Origin: CAJJDF01 sp965655625
GTDB lineage: Bacteria; Bacteroidota; Bacteroidia; Flavobacteriales_D; CAJJDF01
DNA length: 53,892 nucleotides
Direction: 5' to 3'
Assembly (NCBI GenBank): GCA_965655625.1
Contig: CBFHHA010000012.1
Location: 1 to 53,892 of the forward strand
Made by a program: the position numbers and the translations under genes. The notes under the pieces are model-generated. The model was not told the DNA's origin and did not search any database. It was given only the letters and a program-made list of their open reading frames with translations. Each line of letters starts with the position of its first letter. Positions within the stretch are counted from its first letter, which is position 1. This document shows, in pieces, positions 8,647 to 17,197 of the stretch.

Positions 8647-9300
8647 TTACGACAATTCCACCAAGCCAGCAATAGTTCCTTTTGGGTCTTGGGCACTAAA
8701 CACATAGCTACCAGCAACTAAAACATCGGCACCGGCTTCTAAGAGTTTTGGGGCTGTCTCAGAATTTACACCTCCATCAATTTCTATCAAGGCTTTAGAA
8801 CCAGATTCAGCAATCATTTTTCTTAGCTTCTTTACTTTCTTGTAGGTGTTTTCGATGAATTTTTGCCCTCCAAAACCAGGATTCACAGACATTAAACAAA
8901 CCAAGTCAATATCAGCAATAATATCTTCGAGCAATGAAATATTTGTGTGAGGATTAAGAGCGACACCCGCTTTCATTCCGGCAGCATGTATGGCTTGAAC
9001 GGTGCGATGTAAATGATCGCAAGCCTCAATATGAACAGTAAGTATTTCGGCACCATGATCGGCAAACTTTTGAATAAACTGATCTGGATTTACAATCATC
9101 AAATGAACATCTAACGGCTTTTTGGCATGTTTTTGAATTTGTTTCAATACCGGAAAACCAAATGAAATATTGGGGACGAAAACTCCGTCCATGATATCAA
9201 TATGGAACCATTGAGCTTTGCTTTCGTTCACCATTTCTACTTCAGATTGAAGATTTCCAAAATCTGCTGCTAAAATTGAAGGGGCAATAAGATGTGACAT
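8647..9300 (-). CDS. rpe: ribulose-phosphate 3-epimerase
   Basis: Rpe interconverts ribulose 5-phosphate and xylulose 5-phosphate in the pentose phosphate pathway. The 217-residue TIM-barrel protein shows all key sites: H33 and D35 in HIDIMDG, H66 in DVHLMI, D175 in IEIDGG, and the phosphate-binding loop NPGFGGQKF (about 140-148). Length is normal. It is transcribed away from the FAD oxidoreductase gene at 9407, and the shared 106-bp gap holds a minus-strand TACTTTTG box at 9377-9384 that could serve it with a leader of about 70 nt. No operon partner is obvious on its 3' side. Confidence 0.95.
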   Translation of the reverse strand: MSHLIAPSILAADFGNLQSEVEMVNESKAQWFHIDIMDGVFVPNISFGFPVLKQIQKHAKKPLDVHLMIVNPDQFIQKFADHGAEILTVHIEACDHLHRTVQAIHAAGMKAGVALNPHTNISLLEDIIADIDLVCLMSVNPGFGGQKFIENTYKKVKKLRKMIAESGSKALIEIDGGVNSETAPKLLEAGADVLVAGSYVFSAQDPKGTIAGLVELS

Positions 9301-9356
9301 ACTATTTCTGTTTTGTATTAAGTAAGTAATTCGCCTGCTTTTGTAAAGATTAGAAT

Positions 9357-9364
9357 TACCTTTG
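9357..9364 (+). promoter_or_regulatory. -7 element TACCTTTG upstream of the FAD oxidoreductase gene
   Basis: This is an exact TAnnTTTG match 42 bp before the ATG at 9407, giving a leader of about 39 nt. The same gap holds a minus-strand TACTTTTG (9377-9384) that could fire towards rpe, so the divergent promoters would overlap. Confidence 0.4.
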
Positions 9365-9406
9365 TTTAATTACTTACAAAAGTAATGAAAATACACTGAC
9401 AAAGCC

Positions 9407-10960
9407 ATGCAAAAAGAAATAGAAATTACAGTTGCCCCTCACAAAAACAATATTGAAAGCATTAAGAGAATAAGCGCCTCTACCTTAAAAATTAATATTG
9501 ACCGGATAAAAACTGTACGAGTTGTAAAAAGGTCGATTGATGCTCGTAGAGCAAAGCCTTTTTTTCGATTAAGGTTACTTGTTTTTATTGATGAAAAAGC
9601 TCCTAAAAATGATTTTGAGCCTAATTTTCAAGAAGGGGAATTAGGGGAGCAAGTGATTATTGTGGGAGCGGGACCTGCTGGTTTGTTTGCAGGAGTTAGA
9701 GCTCTTGAGCTCGGTTTGAAACCTATTATTGTTGACCGAGGGAAAGACGTAAAAAACAGAAGAAGAGATTTAGCGGCAATCAACAAAGAGCACATTGTCA
9801 ACCCAGAATCAAACTACTGTTTTGGTGAAGGTGGAGCCGGAACCTACTCTGATGGAAAACTCTATACTCGCTCCAAAAAGAGAGGCGATGTAAAAAAAAT
9901 ATTGGAAACTCTTGTAGCTTTTGGAGCAGACACCGACATACTTGCTGATGCGCATCCGCATATTGGAACTAATAAATTACCTCAAATAATCGTTGCCATG
10001 AGAGAAGCTATAATTACTCACGGTGGAGAAGTTCAATTCGACAGCAAAATGACGGATTTATTGATTAAAAATGGAGCTGTTGAGGGGATTGAAATTAACG
10101 GAACTAGAACCATAAAGGCAAAAAAAATAATCTTAGCGACCGGTCATTCCGCGAGAGACATTTACTACTTATTGGACAGAAAGAAGATTGCCATCGAATT
10201 CAAACCCTTTGCATTGGGAGTGAGAGTTGAACACCCTCAAAACATGATTGATAAAATCCAATACAAAACCGAAGAAAGAGGTGAGTTTTTACCTCCTTCT
10301 TCTTATCAATTGGTGTGCAACACAAAAGAAAGAGGTGTGTTTTCTTTTTGTATGTGTCCAGGAGGAATTGTAGCGCCTTGTGCTACTTCACCTGGCGAAG
10401 TTGTGACAAACGGATGGTCGCCCAGTAAACGTAATAATCCGTTTGCCAACTCGGGAATCGTAACAGAAGTGAAAGAAAGTGACGTAAGCGATTTTGCTCA
10501 CGAAGGAGCACTAAAAGGGTTGAAATTTCAGGAAAAAATAGAAAAAAAATGTTGGGAAGCAGCTGGTAAAACTCAATCTGTACCTGCTCAAAGATTAGTA
10601 GATTTCATGCAAGATAGAAAATCACTTGATTTACCTGCATCGAGCTACATCCCCGGAATTACTTCAGTCGAACTGAAAGAGGTGTTACCTGATTTTGTTG
10701 TCCGTAACTTAAGAAAAGCTTTTCTAGAATTTGAATCCAAAATGAAAGGGTTTCTTACCAATGAAGCGGTGTTACATGCACCCGAATCCAGGACTTCTTC
10801 ACCGGTTCGGATTCCTAGAAACAAAGACAGCTTTGAGCATATAGAAATCAAAGGACTCTATCCTTGTGCAGAGGGTGCGGGATATGCTGGCGGGATTGTT
10901 TCGGCTGCTATTGACGGACAAAAATGTGTAGAAAAAATAATGGAATCTAAAGAGATGTAA
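9407..10960 (+). CDS. FAD-dependent dehydrogenase (COG2509-like NAD(P)/FAD oxidoreductase)
   Basis: The 517-residue protein has a dinucleotide-binding motif at 87-92 (GAGPAG within VIIVGAGPAGLFAG), placed after an 80-residue N-terminal domain. Downstream are the typical segments CFGEGGAGTYSDGKLYTR and GLYPCAEGAGYAGGIVSAA. This matches the uncharacterised FAD-dependent dehydrogenase family COG2509, whose reaction and substrate are unknown. A redox role in the cytoplasm is all that can be said. The length is typical. Its 3' end overlaps the convergent NadR-like gene by 14 bp (10947-10960), leaving no room for a terminator between them. Confidence 0.88.
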   Translation: MQKEIEITVAPHKNNIESIKRISASTLKINIDRIKTVRVVKRSIDARRAKPFFRLRLLVFIDEKAPKNDFEPNFQEGELGEQVIIVGAGPAGLFAGVRALELGLKPIIVDRGKDVKNRRRDLAAINKEHIVNPESNYCFGEGGAGTYSDGKLYTRSKKRGDVKKILETLVAFGADTDILADAHPHIGTNKLPQIIVAMREAIITHGGEVQFDSKMTDLLIKNGAVEGIEINGTRTIKAKKIILATGHSARDIYYLLDRKKIAIEFKPFALGVRVEHPQNMIDKIQYKTEERGEFLPPSSYQLVCNTKERGVFSFCMCPGGIVAPCATSPGEVVTNGWSPSKRNNPFANSGIVTEVKESDVSDFAHEGALKGLKFQEKIEKKCWEAAGKTQSVPAQRLVDFMQDRKSLDLPASSYIPGITSVELKEVLPDFVVRNLRKAFLEFESKMKGFLTNEAVLHAPESRTSSPVRIPRNKDSFEHIEIKGLYPCAEGAGYAGGIVSAAIDGQKCVEKIMESKEM

Positions 10961-11435
10961 GCATTTCTATTCGATCTTCCAGCGATCCTTGTGCTATCAC
11001 ATAATCAAAATTCAACTCTTTGAGTTCATTTTCGTACCTCAAAAACAACCTCTCCCTCTCGTTGGGATGTTCTCTTTGAGGGTCATATTCCCACGGAAAA
11101 TCTGGCTTACACAACACATAGACAAAGTCCTTATTCGAGTTCAGATTGCTTAAAATCCATGAATCACAACTCTTGTACTTCTCCTCGCTCCATACCTTAA
11201 TTGTGAGTATGTCTGTATCAAACAGCAAGTCACTGGCTGATTTTTTTGCTAATTCATTTATTCGAAACTGTTCTTTTGCTATGATTAATAAATCTTCTTT
11301 CTCATAAGGTCGATTCAAATCTTGAATGTATTCCCTGGCAAACTCTGGAAGATATTCTCCATTCAGCTTTTTTGACATTGCATGAGCTAAGGTAGTTTTA
11401 CCTGAGGACTCAGGTCCTGTAAAAACGTAATTCAT
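10947..11435 (-). CDS. AAA ATPase/kinase, NadR ribosylnicotinamide-kinase-like
   Basis: The 162-residue protein is a single P-loop domain with Walker A GPESSGKTT at 7-15. Other family marks are YLPEFAREYI, a Walker B-like LLFDTDIL, and RYENELKEL near the end. This is the AAA_28/NadR C-terminal fold, which in NadR phosphorylates nicotinamide riboside. The regulatory HTH and adenylyltransferase domains of full NadR are absent, so the substrate is uncertain. It is downstream of rpsU on the minus strand but separated from it by a terminator, and it overlaps the convergent FAD oxidoreductase gene by 14 bp. Confidence 0.82.
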   Translation of the reverse strand: MNYVFTGPESSGKTTLAHAMSKKLNGEYLPEFAREYIQDLNRPYEKEDLLIIAKEQFRINELAKKSASDLLFDTDILTIKVWSEEKYKSCDSWILSNLNSNKDFVYVLCKPDFPWEYDPQREHPNERERLFLRYENELKELNFDYVIAQGSLEDRIEMLTSL

Positions 11436-11467
11436 GGTATAAATTTAGCTCAAAATATGGCAATAAA

Positions 11468-11501
11468 AAAACCATTGACTTTGGAAAAAGTCAATGGTTT
11501 T
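11468..11501 (-). terminator. rho-independent terminator of rpsU
   Basis: Arms of 13 bases (11468-11480 and 11489-11501) with the core CCATTGACT/AGTCAATGG surround an 8-base loop. On the minus strand the right arm is followed by a T tract. It lies 28 bp past the rpsU stop and before the start of the NadR-like gene. Confidence 0.8.
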
Positions 11502-11528
11502 CACTATTAAGAAGATAAAAACTAGAAT

Positions 11529-11720
11529 TTAGTTTTCGTCTCTGAATTTATTTTCGATGTAAGCAGCTTTCATTCTCGTTTTTCTGTTTGCAACAGAAGG
11601 CTTGATGTATTCTTTTCTTGCTCTAAGCTGTCTTACCACCTTAGTTTTATCATACTTCTTCTTGTAACGTTTTAACGCTCTTTCAATGTTTTCTCCTTCT
11701 TTTACTTGTACTACTAACAT
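11529..11720 (-). CDS. rpsU: 30S ribosomal protein bS21
   Basis: The 63-residue basic protein begins MLVVQVKEGENIERALKRYK and has RARKEYIKPSVANR in the middle, the standard Bacteroidota bS21 sequence. bS21 binds the 30S platform near the 3' end of 16S rRNA. In Bacteroidota it is thought to help occlude the anti-Shine-Dalgarno end, in line with the lack of clear ribosome-binding sites throughout this window. It stands alone, with a near-consensus promoter upstream and its own hairpin terminator downstream. Confidence 0.97.
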   Translation of the reverse strand: MLVVQVKEGENIERALKRYKKKYDKTKVVRQLRARKEYIKPSVANRKTRMKAAYIENKFRDEN

Positions 11721-11742
11721 ATCTTCTGTTTAATTTGGATTG

Positions 11743-11773
11743 CAAATGTATATATAACATTTATGTTTCACAA
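11743..11773 (-). promoter_or_regulatory. rpsU promoter, TTG-N20-TACATTTG
   Basis: The minus strand carries TTG (11771-11773), then 20 bases, then TACATTTG (11743-11750). Both boxes and the spacing match the Flavobacterium-type promoter TTG-N17-23-TAnnTTTG. The expected start site is near 11739, giving a leader of about 18 nt to the ATG at 11720. Confidence 0.75.
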
Positions 11774-11821
11774 CATTATTAACTACAATTTGTTTACTTT
11801 TTTTCTAAAAATGTAAAATCT

Positions 11822-12961
11822 TTATTTTGTGATGTTTCTTGAGATAACCAACTGTTGAATTTGTGTTGTTCCCTCTCCTATTGTACACAGTTTCACATCT
11901 CTGTAGAATTTCTCTACTGGAAAATCTTTTGTATAACCATACCCTCCAAAAATTTGAACGGCATCATTACAAACTTCACACGCAATTTCAGAAGAATACA
12001 TCTTCGCCATTGCAGATTCCGTTACCAACTTTTCGCCTCTGTTTTTCAAATCAGCTGCTTTTGCTAAGAGCAAATCAGCTGCTTCGATCTTAGTGGCCAT
12101 ATCAGCCAATTTAAAAGCAATTGCTTGAAATTGTGAAATTGGTTTCCCAAACTGCTCTCTTTCTTTTGAATATTTAAGAGCCGCCTCGTAAGCACCTTTG
12201 GCAATACCCAAAGACAACGCACCAATAGAAATTCTTCCTCCATCCAACACTTTCATAGCCTGAATAAATCCAGAACCTTCCTCTCCAATCAGTTGATCTT
12301 TGTGCACTCGGCAATTGTTAAAAATAAGCTCCGTAGTTTCCGAAGCTCTCATGCCTAATTTATTTTCTTTTTTACCCGCTGAGAAACCTTCTGTTCCTTT
12401 TTCAATAATAAAGGCACTCATCCCGTGCGAATCACCTTTTTCACCTGTTCTTACAATCACCACAGCTACATCTCCAGATTTTCCGTGTGTAATGAAGTTT
12501 TTTGATCCATTGATAATCCAATGATCTCCGTCTTTTACTGCAGTGGTATTCATTCCTCCCGCATCAGAACCTGTACCTGTCTCGGTTAAACCCCAAGCCC
12601 CAATCCATTCAGCAGAGGCTAATTTTGGCAAATATTTTTTCTTTTGCTCTTCACTTCCATTGTAGTAAATATGACCCGTACACAATGAATTGTGGGCAGC
12701 AACTGACAAACCAATTGAACCACAGACTTTAGATATTTCAACAATAGCAGTAATGTAATCATGGTAATTCATTCCGGAACCTCCATATTCTTCAGGAATA
12801 AAAATCCCCATTAAACCTAGCTCTCCTAGTTTCTTGAACAACGGCACCGGGAATTCCTGAGACTCATCCCACTCCATAAAATGGGGGCGAATTTCTCTTT
12901 CGGCAAAGTCTCTCGCCATTTCTCTTACCATTCTTTGGTTTTCTGATTCTGTAAAATTCAT
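11822..12961 (-). CDS. acyl-CoA dehydrogenase
   Basis: The 379-residue flavoprotein oxidises acyl-CoA at the alpha-beta bond in fatty-acid or branched-chain degradation. The short-chain-type layout is complete: WGLTETGTGSDAGG (FAD and substrate contact), QIFGGYGYTKDFPVEKFYRD, and the catalytic base E363 in IGEGTTQIQ. Chain-length preference cannot be read from the sequence. The gene is last in a minus-strand run after apt (14 bp gap). Length is normal and no key residue is missing. Confidence 0.95.
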   Translation of the reverse strand: MNFTESENQRMVREMARDFAEREIRPHFMEWDESQEFPVPLFKKLGELGLMGIFIPEEYGGSGMNYHDYITAIVEISKVCGSIGLSVAAHNSLCTGHIYYNGSEEQKKKYLPKLASAEWIGAWGLTETGTGSDAGGMNTTAVKDGDHWIINGSKNFITHGKSGDVAVVIVRTGEKGDSHGMSAFIIEKGTEGFSAGKKENKLGMRASETTELIFNNCRVHKDQLIGEEGSGFIQAMKVLDGGRISIGALSLGIAKGAYEAALKYSKEREQFGKPISQFQAIAFKLADMATKIEAADLLLAKAADLKNRGEKLVTESAMAKMYSSEIACEVCNDAVQIFGGYGYTKDFPVEKFYRDVKLCTIGEGTTQIQQLVISRNITK

Positions 12962-12975
12962 GTCTATATCCGAAT

Positions 12976-13506
12976 TTAATAGGTTACTAAATTAATTATA
13001 TTTTCACTGAAATCGGACAATTTTTCTTTCCCTTTTAAAAAACTTAATTCAATTATAAATCCAAATCCAGCGATATTCCCACCTTGCTTTTTTACTAATT
13101 CGGCTGCTGCAATTGCTGTTCCACCTGTCGCTAACAGATCGTCATGAACAAACACATTCCAGTTTGGCTTTATGGAATCCACATGCATTTCTACTGTTGC
13201 ACTTCCGTATTCCAACTCGTAAGAATGTTGAATTGTATCAAAAGGTAACTTGCCTACTTTTCTTACCAAAACGAACGGAACATTTAATTCCAGGGCGAGT
13301 GGCATTCCATAAATAAAACCTCTACTCTCTACTCCCACAATTGCATCAATGTTTTTTTCTCTTAATTGATTCGCAAACTCTTGCACAATTTCCTTAGATA
13401 AGCTAGGGTTTTCTACTACCGGAGCTATATCCTTAAAGTTGATTCCAGCCTTCGGAAAGTCTGGCACATTTCGAACTGTATTTTTTATTTTCTCTGAAAG
13501 TTTCAC
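12976..13506 (-). CDS. apt: adenine phosphoribosyltransferase
   Basis: Apt makes AMP from adenine and PRPP in purine salvage. The 176-residue protein has the Apt N-terminus (VPDFPKAGINFKDI), the VGVESRGFIYG segment, and the PRPP-binding motif VHDDLLATGGTA near residues 121-132. Length and motifs are normal. It starts 3 bp after the stop of the helix-hairpin-helix gene and ends 14 bp before the acyl-CoA dehydrogenase, so all three are probably one transcript. Confidence 0.96.
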   Translation of the reverse strand: MKLSEKIKNTVRNVPDFPKAGINFKDIAPVVENPSLSKEIVQEFANQLREKNIDAIVGVESRGFIYGMPLALELNVPFVLVRKVGKLPFDTIQHSYELEYGSATVEMHVDSIKPNWNVFVHDDLLATGGTAIAAAELVKKQGGNIAGFGFIIELSFLKGKEKLSDFSENIINLVTY

Positions 13507-13509
13507 GTT

Positions 13510-14583
13510 TTATTCAAGGGTTAAATATGGTGCAATTTTACGATAATGTTTAGGCTTTATCAAGTTAAACTCTCTTATTTGTTCGATGGAAGAGAATTTT
13601 CCGTGCTGTTCGCGGTAATTGATAATTAATTGGGTTTGGGAATAGGAAAAATAGGGATGCTTCAATAATTCTTTGAATCTAATTGTATTGATATTTATTT
13701 GATTAATGCTTGATGGCTCTGCAACAAATTGGTCTTCATAATTTTCTAGCCACTCATGATCTATTCCATAAATTTCAGTTAATTGAGAAACCGAAACAAA
13801 CCCACCCGTCCTCTCTCTGTGCTCAATAATTCGATCCGAAAACACATTTCCAATCCCCTTGGCCAGCATTAATTCCTCCTTGTTTGCTCTATTCAAATTC
13901 ACGAGTTGTGGTGGTTTTTCCTTCGTATTTTCAGTGATTTTCGGTGCCAACTCAATGTAATCTGTCAACCTATTGTATTCTTGAGAAGACAATCCATATA
14001 CTTTTTTAAAATCTTCTTTTGTCTTGAAATCACCCACATTTGTTCGGTAATTAATGACTGTTTGAGCAAGTTTATCTGAAAGCCCAAGAAGTTTAAGTGA
14101 GTCTTTGGAAATAGTGTTGGGATCAAATAAAAACGACTTTCTCGGTTCAGAAATTTTTAGATTTTTAGATTTAGGTTTTATCTCATTTTTTTCAGGAATC
14201 TCAACATAGGGCGCGACAAGGTTGTACAGAGAGTCGTTCATGGCGTAGAGTTTTTTCAACTCGCTCTTCGATTCATAAAGTTTCACTTTGTTTCGGAAGT
14301 TTATCAGATTCCATGCTTGCTTGGGAGAAAAACCCAATAGTAAAAGACTGTCTTTTGAAATTACATTCGGGTTAAATGGAAACAACCTCCTCTCTTCCTC
14401 TTCACTTTTCTGGTCTCCTGCTTTCATTTTCGAAATAACTTCGGAATAATCCTGAGGCTCCGGGATAAAATACCGAGGTATAACCCAATAAACAACACAG
14501 AGAATGAAAATAATCAGCAAAAACAGGAGAATCCCTTTCTTTTCGGAATGGCTAAAAACAAAGTATTTGTCAAAGAAATTCAT
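13510..14583 (-). CDS. ComEA-like protein with four tandem helix-hairpin-helix modules
   Basis: The 357-residue protein has one N-terminal membrane helix (about 17-36) and then four related modules. Each begins with an (F/I/V)-N/D-x-N-x-S/A-type strand (FNPNVISKDSLLLLG, FDPNTISKDSLKLLG, VNLNRANKEELMLAKG, ININTIRFKELLKH) and ends in a second hairpin helix. The third module carries the classical ComEA signature GIGNVFSDRIIEHRE. ComEA binds double-stranded DNA in the periplasm during natural uptake, so a membrane-anchored DNA-binding role is likely. Classical ComEA has a single such domain; four copies suggest an extended DNA-binding array. It lies between a multi-TM protein gene and apt in one operon. 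Confidence 0.85.
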   Translation of the reverse strand: MNFFDKYFVFSHSEKKGILLFLLIIFILCVVYWVIPRYFIPEPQDYSEVISKMKAGDQKSEEEERRLFPFNPNVISKDSLLLLGFSPKQAWNLINFRNKVKLYESKSELKKLYAMNDSLYNLVAPYVEIPEKNEIKPKSKNLKISEPRKSFLFDPNTISKDSLKLLGLSDKLAQTVINYRTNVGDFKTKEDFKKVYGLSSQEYNRLTDYIELAPKITENTKEKPPQLVNLNRANKEELMLAKGIGNVFSDRIIEHRERTGGFVSVSQLTEIYGIDHEWLENYEDQFVAEPSSINQININTIRFKELLKHPYFSYSQTQLIINYREQHGKFSSIEQIREFNLIKPKHYRKIAPYLTLE

Positions 14584-14631
14584 TCTTCAATTTACTTTAT
14601 TTCCCTCAAAATTCCAAAACTGATTTTTCTT

Positions 14632-15345
14632 TTAACCTTTTAAAAACTCTAAGTTTTCGGTTAAAATTTTCTTTACCCCGACATAAAAGAAACTCAAACC
14701 AATTATCATCAAAAGATGAGAAAAGTCATTTTTAGAGAACCATTGATGAAGATTTATTTTGAAAATAAAGATAAATGCGGACGGAAAAATTACGGCAATC
14801 CCGAAGAATATACTAGCAAAACTTGGCGACAATCTCTTTTTGAATTGGTAACTAAAAATACCCACTCCAATGAGCAGTCCTAAAATAGAATTGATGGCGA
14901 TTGGTAAAAACAACAAAGAAGGTCTGTCCCACACATTAAGACTTGTCCAAATAACTACAAAAATGAGGTAAACAAGCATCAATTTCATTTCATAGAGCCG
15001 CTTGCCTTTTTTTACTAATTTAGAATTCCAATGAGCCTCGAGCATAGCTACTTCAATCCAGTAAATGGCTAGAGGCACTAAGAGCCATCCTATTAGTTTT
15101 CCATAAAAGTGGTAATAATTGTAGAACAAGTGGCCAAATGCCGAAAAAAAAGTGGCTAATCCGTAAATCAGAAAGAATCGAAACCATGCCCTAGCAAATC
15201 TATTCTTCGTGCGAAGATCATTCATCTTATAGGCAAAAAACATACTAAGAACTCCCATTATCAGATCGTAAATAAAATCTGTGGGGTCCGTTAAATTCAA
15301 TCCGAATAATAAAAAATCATTCGGAGGTAAATCGACTCCAATCAT
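14632..15345 (-). CDS. multi-pass membrane protein of unknown function
   Basis: The 237-residue protein appears to have six or seven hydrophobic helices spread over its length, with short loops. Recognisable segments are DPTDFIYDLIMGVLSMFFAY near the N-terminus and a histidine-containing FSAFGHLFYNYYHFYGK in the middle. No enzymatic motif is recognised and I cannot name a characterised family. The start at 15345 is 5 bp after the symporter stop and the gene is followed 48 bp later by the ComEA-like gene, so it is part of that minus-strand run. The membrane location is well supported; the function is unknown. Confidence 0.7.
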   Translation of the reverse strand: MIGVDLPPNDFLLFGLNLTDPTDFIYDLIMGVLSMFFAYKMNDLRTKNRFARAWFRFFLIYGLATFFSAFGHLFYNYYHFYGKLIGWLLVPLAIYWIEVAMLEAHWNSKLVKKGKRLYEMKLMLVYLIFVVIWTSLNVWDRPSLLFLPIAINSILGLLIGVGIFSYQFKKRLSPSFASIFFGIAVIFPSAFIFIFKINLHQWFSKNDFSHLLMIIGLSFFYVGVKKILTENLEFLKG

Positions 15346-15350
15346 TTTGT

Positions 15351-17135
15351 TTATGCTTTCATGGCTTTTATTTTACCCATGTATTTCTTCAGTTCCTTTT
15401 TCACATTGGGAGCAAGAATCATCAATCCTATCATATTGGGTACAAGCATAGCAAAAATCATTGCATCGGAAAAATTGATCACCGAACCTAAACTTGAAGC
15501 TGCTCCAACAATAACAAACAGACAAAACAATACTTTGTAGACATTTCCTACCATTTTACTTCTTCCGAACAGGTATGACCAAGCTTGGTAACCGTAATAC
15601 GACCATGAAATCATAGATGAAAAAGCGAAAAGAATAACTGCTACGGCCAACACATTTGGGAACCACGAAATAGACTGAGCAAAAGCGGCAGAAGTAACCT
15701 CAACTCCTTTTGTAACCTCCACTCCATATTCGAATACATTTCCGTTGATATTTGAAATAACCAATACCAAAGAAGTCATTGTACATACAATTACTGTATC
15801 GATAAATGGCTCTAGCAAAGCAACCAACCCTTCGCTCGAAGGGTTTTTTGTTTTTACCGCTGAATGGGCGATAGAAGCAGATCCAATTCCCGCCTCATTA
15901 GAGAACGCTGCTCTTTTAAAACCTTGTACCAACACTACTCCAATTGCACCTCCTGCGATAGAATCCCATCCAAATGCTCCACGCACGATTTGACTAAATG
16001 CTTCTGGCACTAAATCATAATTCATAAACAGAACAGTGATTACTGCTAATGCATAGATGGCTACCATAAAAGGCACAATCTTATCGGTTACTTTGGCGAT
16101 CTTCTTAATTCCTCCAATGATTACAATCCCCACCAAAACAGACATGATAATCCCGAAAACAATTCCGTAACCATCGGCAAAACTATCTGCTCCACCTGTT
16201 ACGTATCTAAACATTTCGAAAGCCTGATTTACCTGAAACATGTTTCCTCCACCAAAAGATCCTCCAATACACATTACTGCAAATACGGCAGCCAACACTT
16301 TCCCTACTGGTCCAGAAATTCCTTTTTTCAAATAATACATCGGACCTCCAAAAACGGTCCCGTCAGCTCCAATTTCTCTATACTTTACGCCCAACGTACA
16401 CTCCACAAATTTGGAAGACATTCCTAAAAGTCCTGCTAAAATCATCCAAAAAGTAGCCCCAGGACCACCTAAGGAGAGTGCCACGGCTACACCGGCAATA
16501 TTTCCCAAACCTACCGTAGCAGAAAGGGCTGCTGTAAGCGCCTGAAAGTGTGATACCTCTCCATGATGATCACCTTCCACTCTTATCGTATCAGGGTTAT
16601 CTATGGAGTCATCGTCACTCTCAGAGCCTGGAAAAACATTCGAAGACTTTACCGGATGTTCATCTTCTAAACTATCGTATTTTCCTCTGACAATGTTAAT
16701 TGAGGTTTTGAAACCTCTTACATTAATGAACCCAAAATAAATAGTGAAGTATAAAGCACCTAAAATTAGCACAATTAGAACCCAAGGTACATTTAAGCCT
16801 GGCAACAGCTTTGGCGTTGAACTTTCATCTATCTCTGAAGCCGGAACTCCCTGATTAACTAATTCTATGTATGCAGGGTTTTCTGAAGGTTCACTAAAGG
16901 GAATACTCGCAAAAACTCCATTTACAAACCAACCTGTTGCATCACCAAATGCCTTGTCAATTTTCTCATCCATTCCAAGTTCACGTTTTTCCTCAGAAGC
17001 TGCAACTTCTGAGATAGCGACCTCGCTGGCTAACTCTTGATTTTCCTGAACTGATTCGATCTCTGAAACAGAATCTTGTGACCAAAAAAGAAGCGGTGTT
17101 AGAATTAGTAGGACAGTTAGGTATCTTTTTAACAT
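15351..17135 (-). CDS. alanine/glycine:cation symporter family protein (AGCS)
   Basis: The 594-residue protein is an AGCS-type Na+- or H+-coupled amino-acid carrier. Typical segments include TAALSATVGLGNIAGVA, GPGATFWMILAGLLGMSSKF and FKRAAFSNEAGIGSASIAH. It has an N-terminal extension of about 110 residues: a signal-like helix, an acidic stretch rich in SEVA repeats, then GMDEKIDKAFGDATGWF, before the first carrier helix. The frame is open back to 17192, but a consensus promoter at 17162-17193 and the signal-like start MLKRYLTVLLIL support the ATG at 17135. It leads the run towards apt and the acyl-CoA dehydrogenase. Confidence 0.92.
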   Translation of the reverse strand: MLKRYLTVLLILTPLLFWSQDSVSEIESVQENQELASEVAISEVAASEEKRELGMDEKIDKAFGDATGWFVNGVFASIPFSEPSENPAYIELVNQGVPASEIDESSTPKLLPGLNVPWVLIVLILGALYFTIYFGFINVRGFKTSINIVRGKYDSLEDEHPVKSSNVFPGSESDDDSIDNPDTIRVEGDHHGEVSHFQALTAALSATVGLGNIAGVAVALSLGGPGATFWMILAGLLGMSSKFVECTLGVKYREIGADGTVFGGPMYYLKKGISGPVGKVLAAVFAVMCIGGSFGGGNMFQVNQAFEMFRYVTGGADSFADGYGIVFGIIMSVLVGIVIIGGIKKIAKVTDKIVPFMVAIYALAVITVLFMNYDLVPEAFSQIVRGAFGWDSIAGGAIGVVLVQGFKRAAFSNEAGIGSASIAHSAVKTKNPSSEGLVALLEPFIDTVIVCTMTSLVLVISNINGNVFEYGVEVTKGVEVTSAAFAQSISWFPNVLAVAVILFAFSSMISWSYYGYQAWSYLFGRSKMVGNVYKVLFCLFVIVGAASSLGSVINFSDAMIFAMLVPNMIGLMILAPNVKKELKKYMGKIKAMKA

Positions 17136-17161
17136 AAAAATTGTTTTTTTTTGATGAAGCT

Positions 17162-17193
17162 CAAATATAGAAAAAGTGCAAGTGGTTGCCAAA
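17162..17193 (-). promoter_or_regulatory. symporter promoter, TTTG-N20-TATATTTG
   Basis: The minus strand carries TTTG (17190-17193), 20 bases, then TATATTTG (17162-17169), a full match to the Bacteroidota consensus. The start site would fall near 17158, about 22 nt before the ATG at 17135. This rules against the upstream ATG at 17192. The -33 region also overlaps a second possible -7 box (17190-17197). Confidence 0.75.
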
Positions 17194-17197
17194 TATA

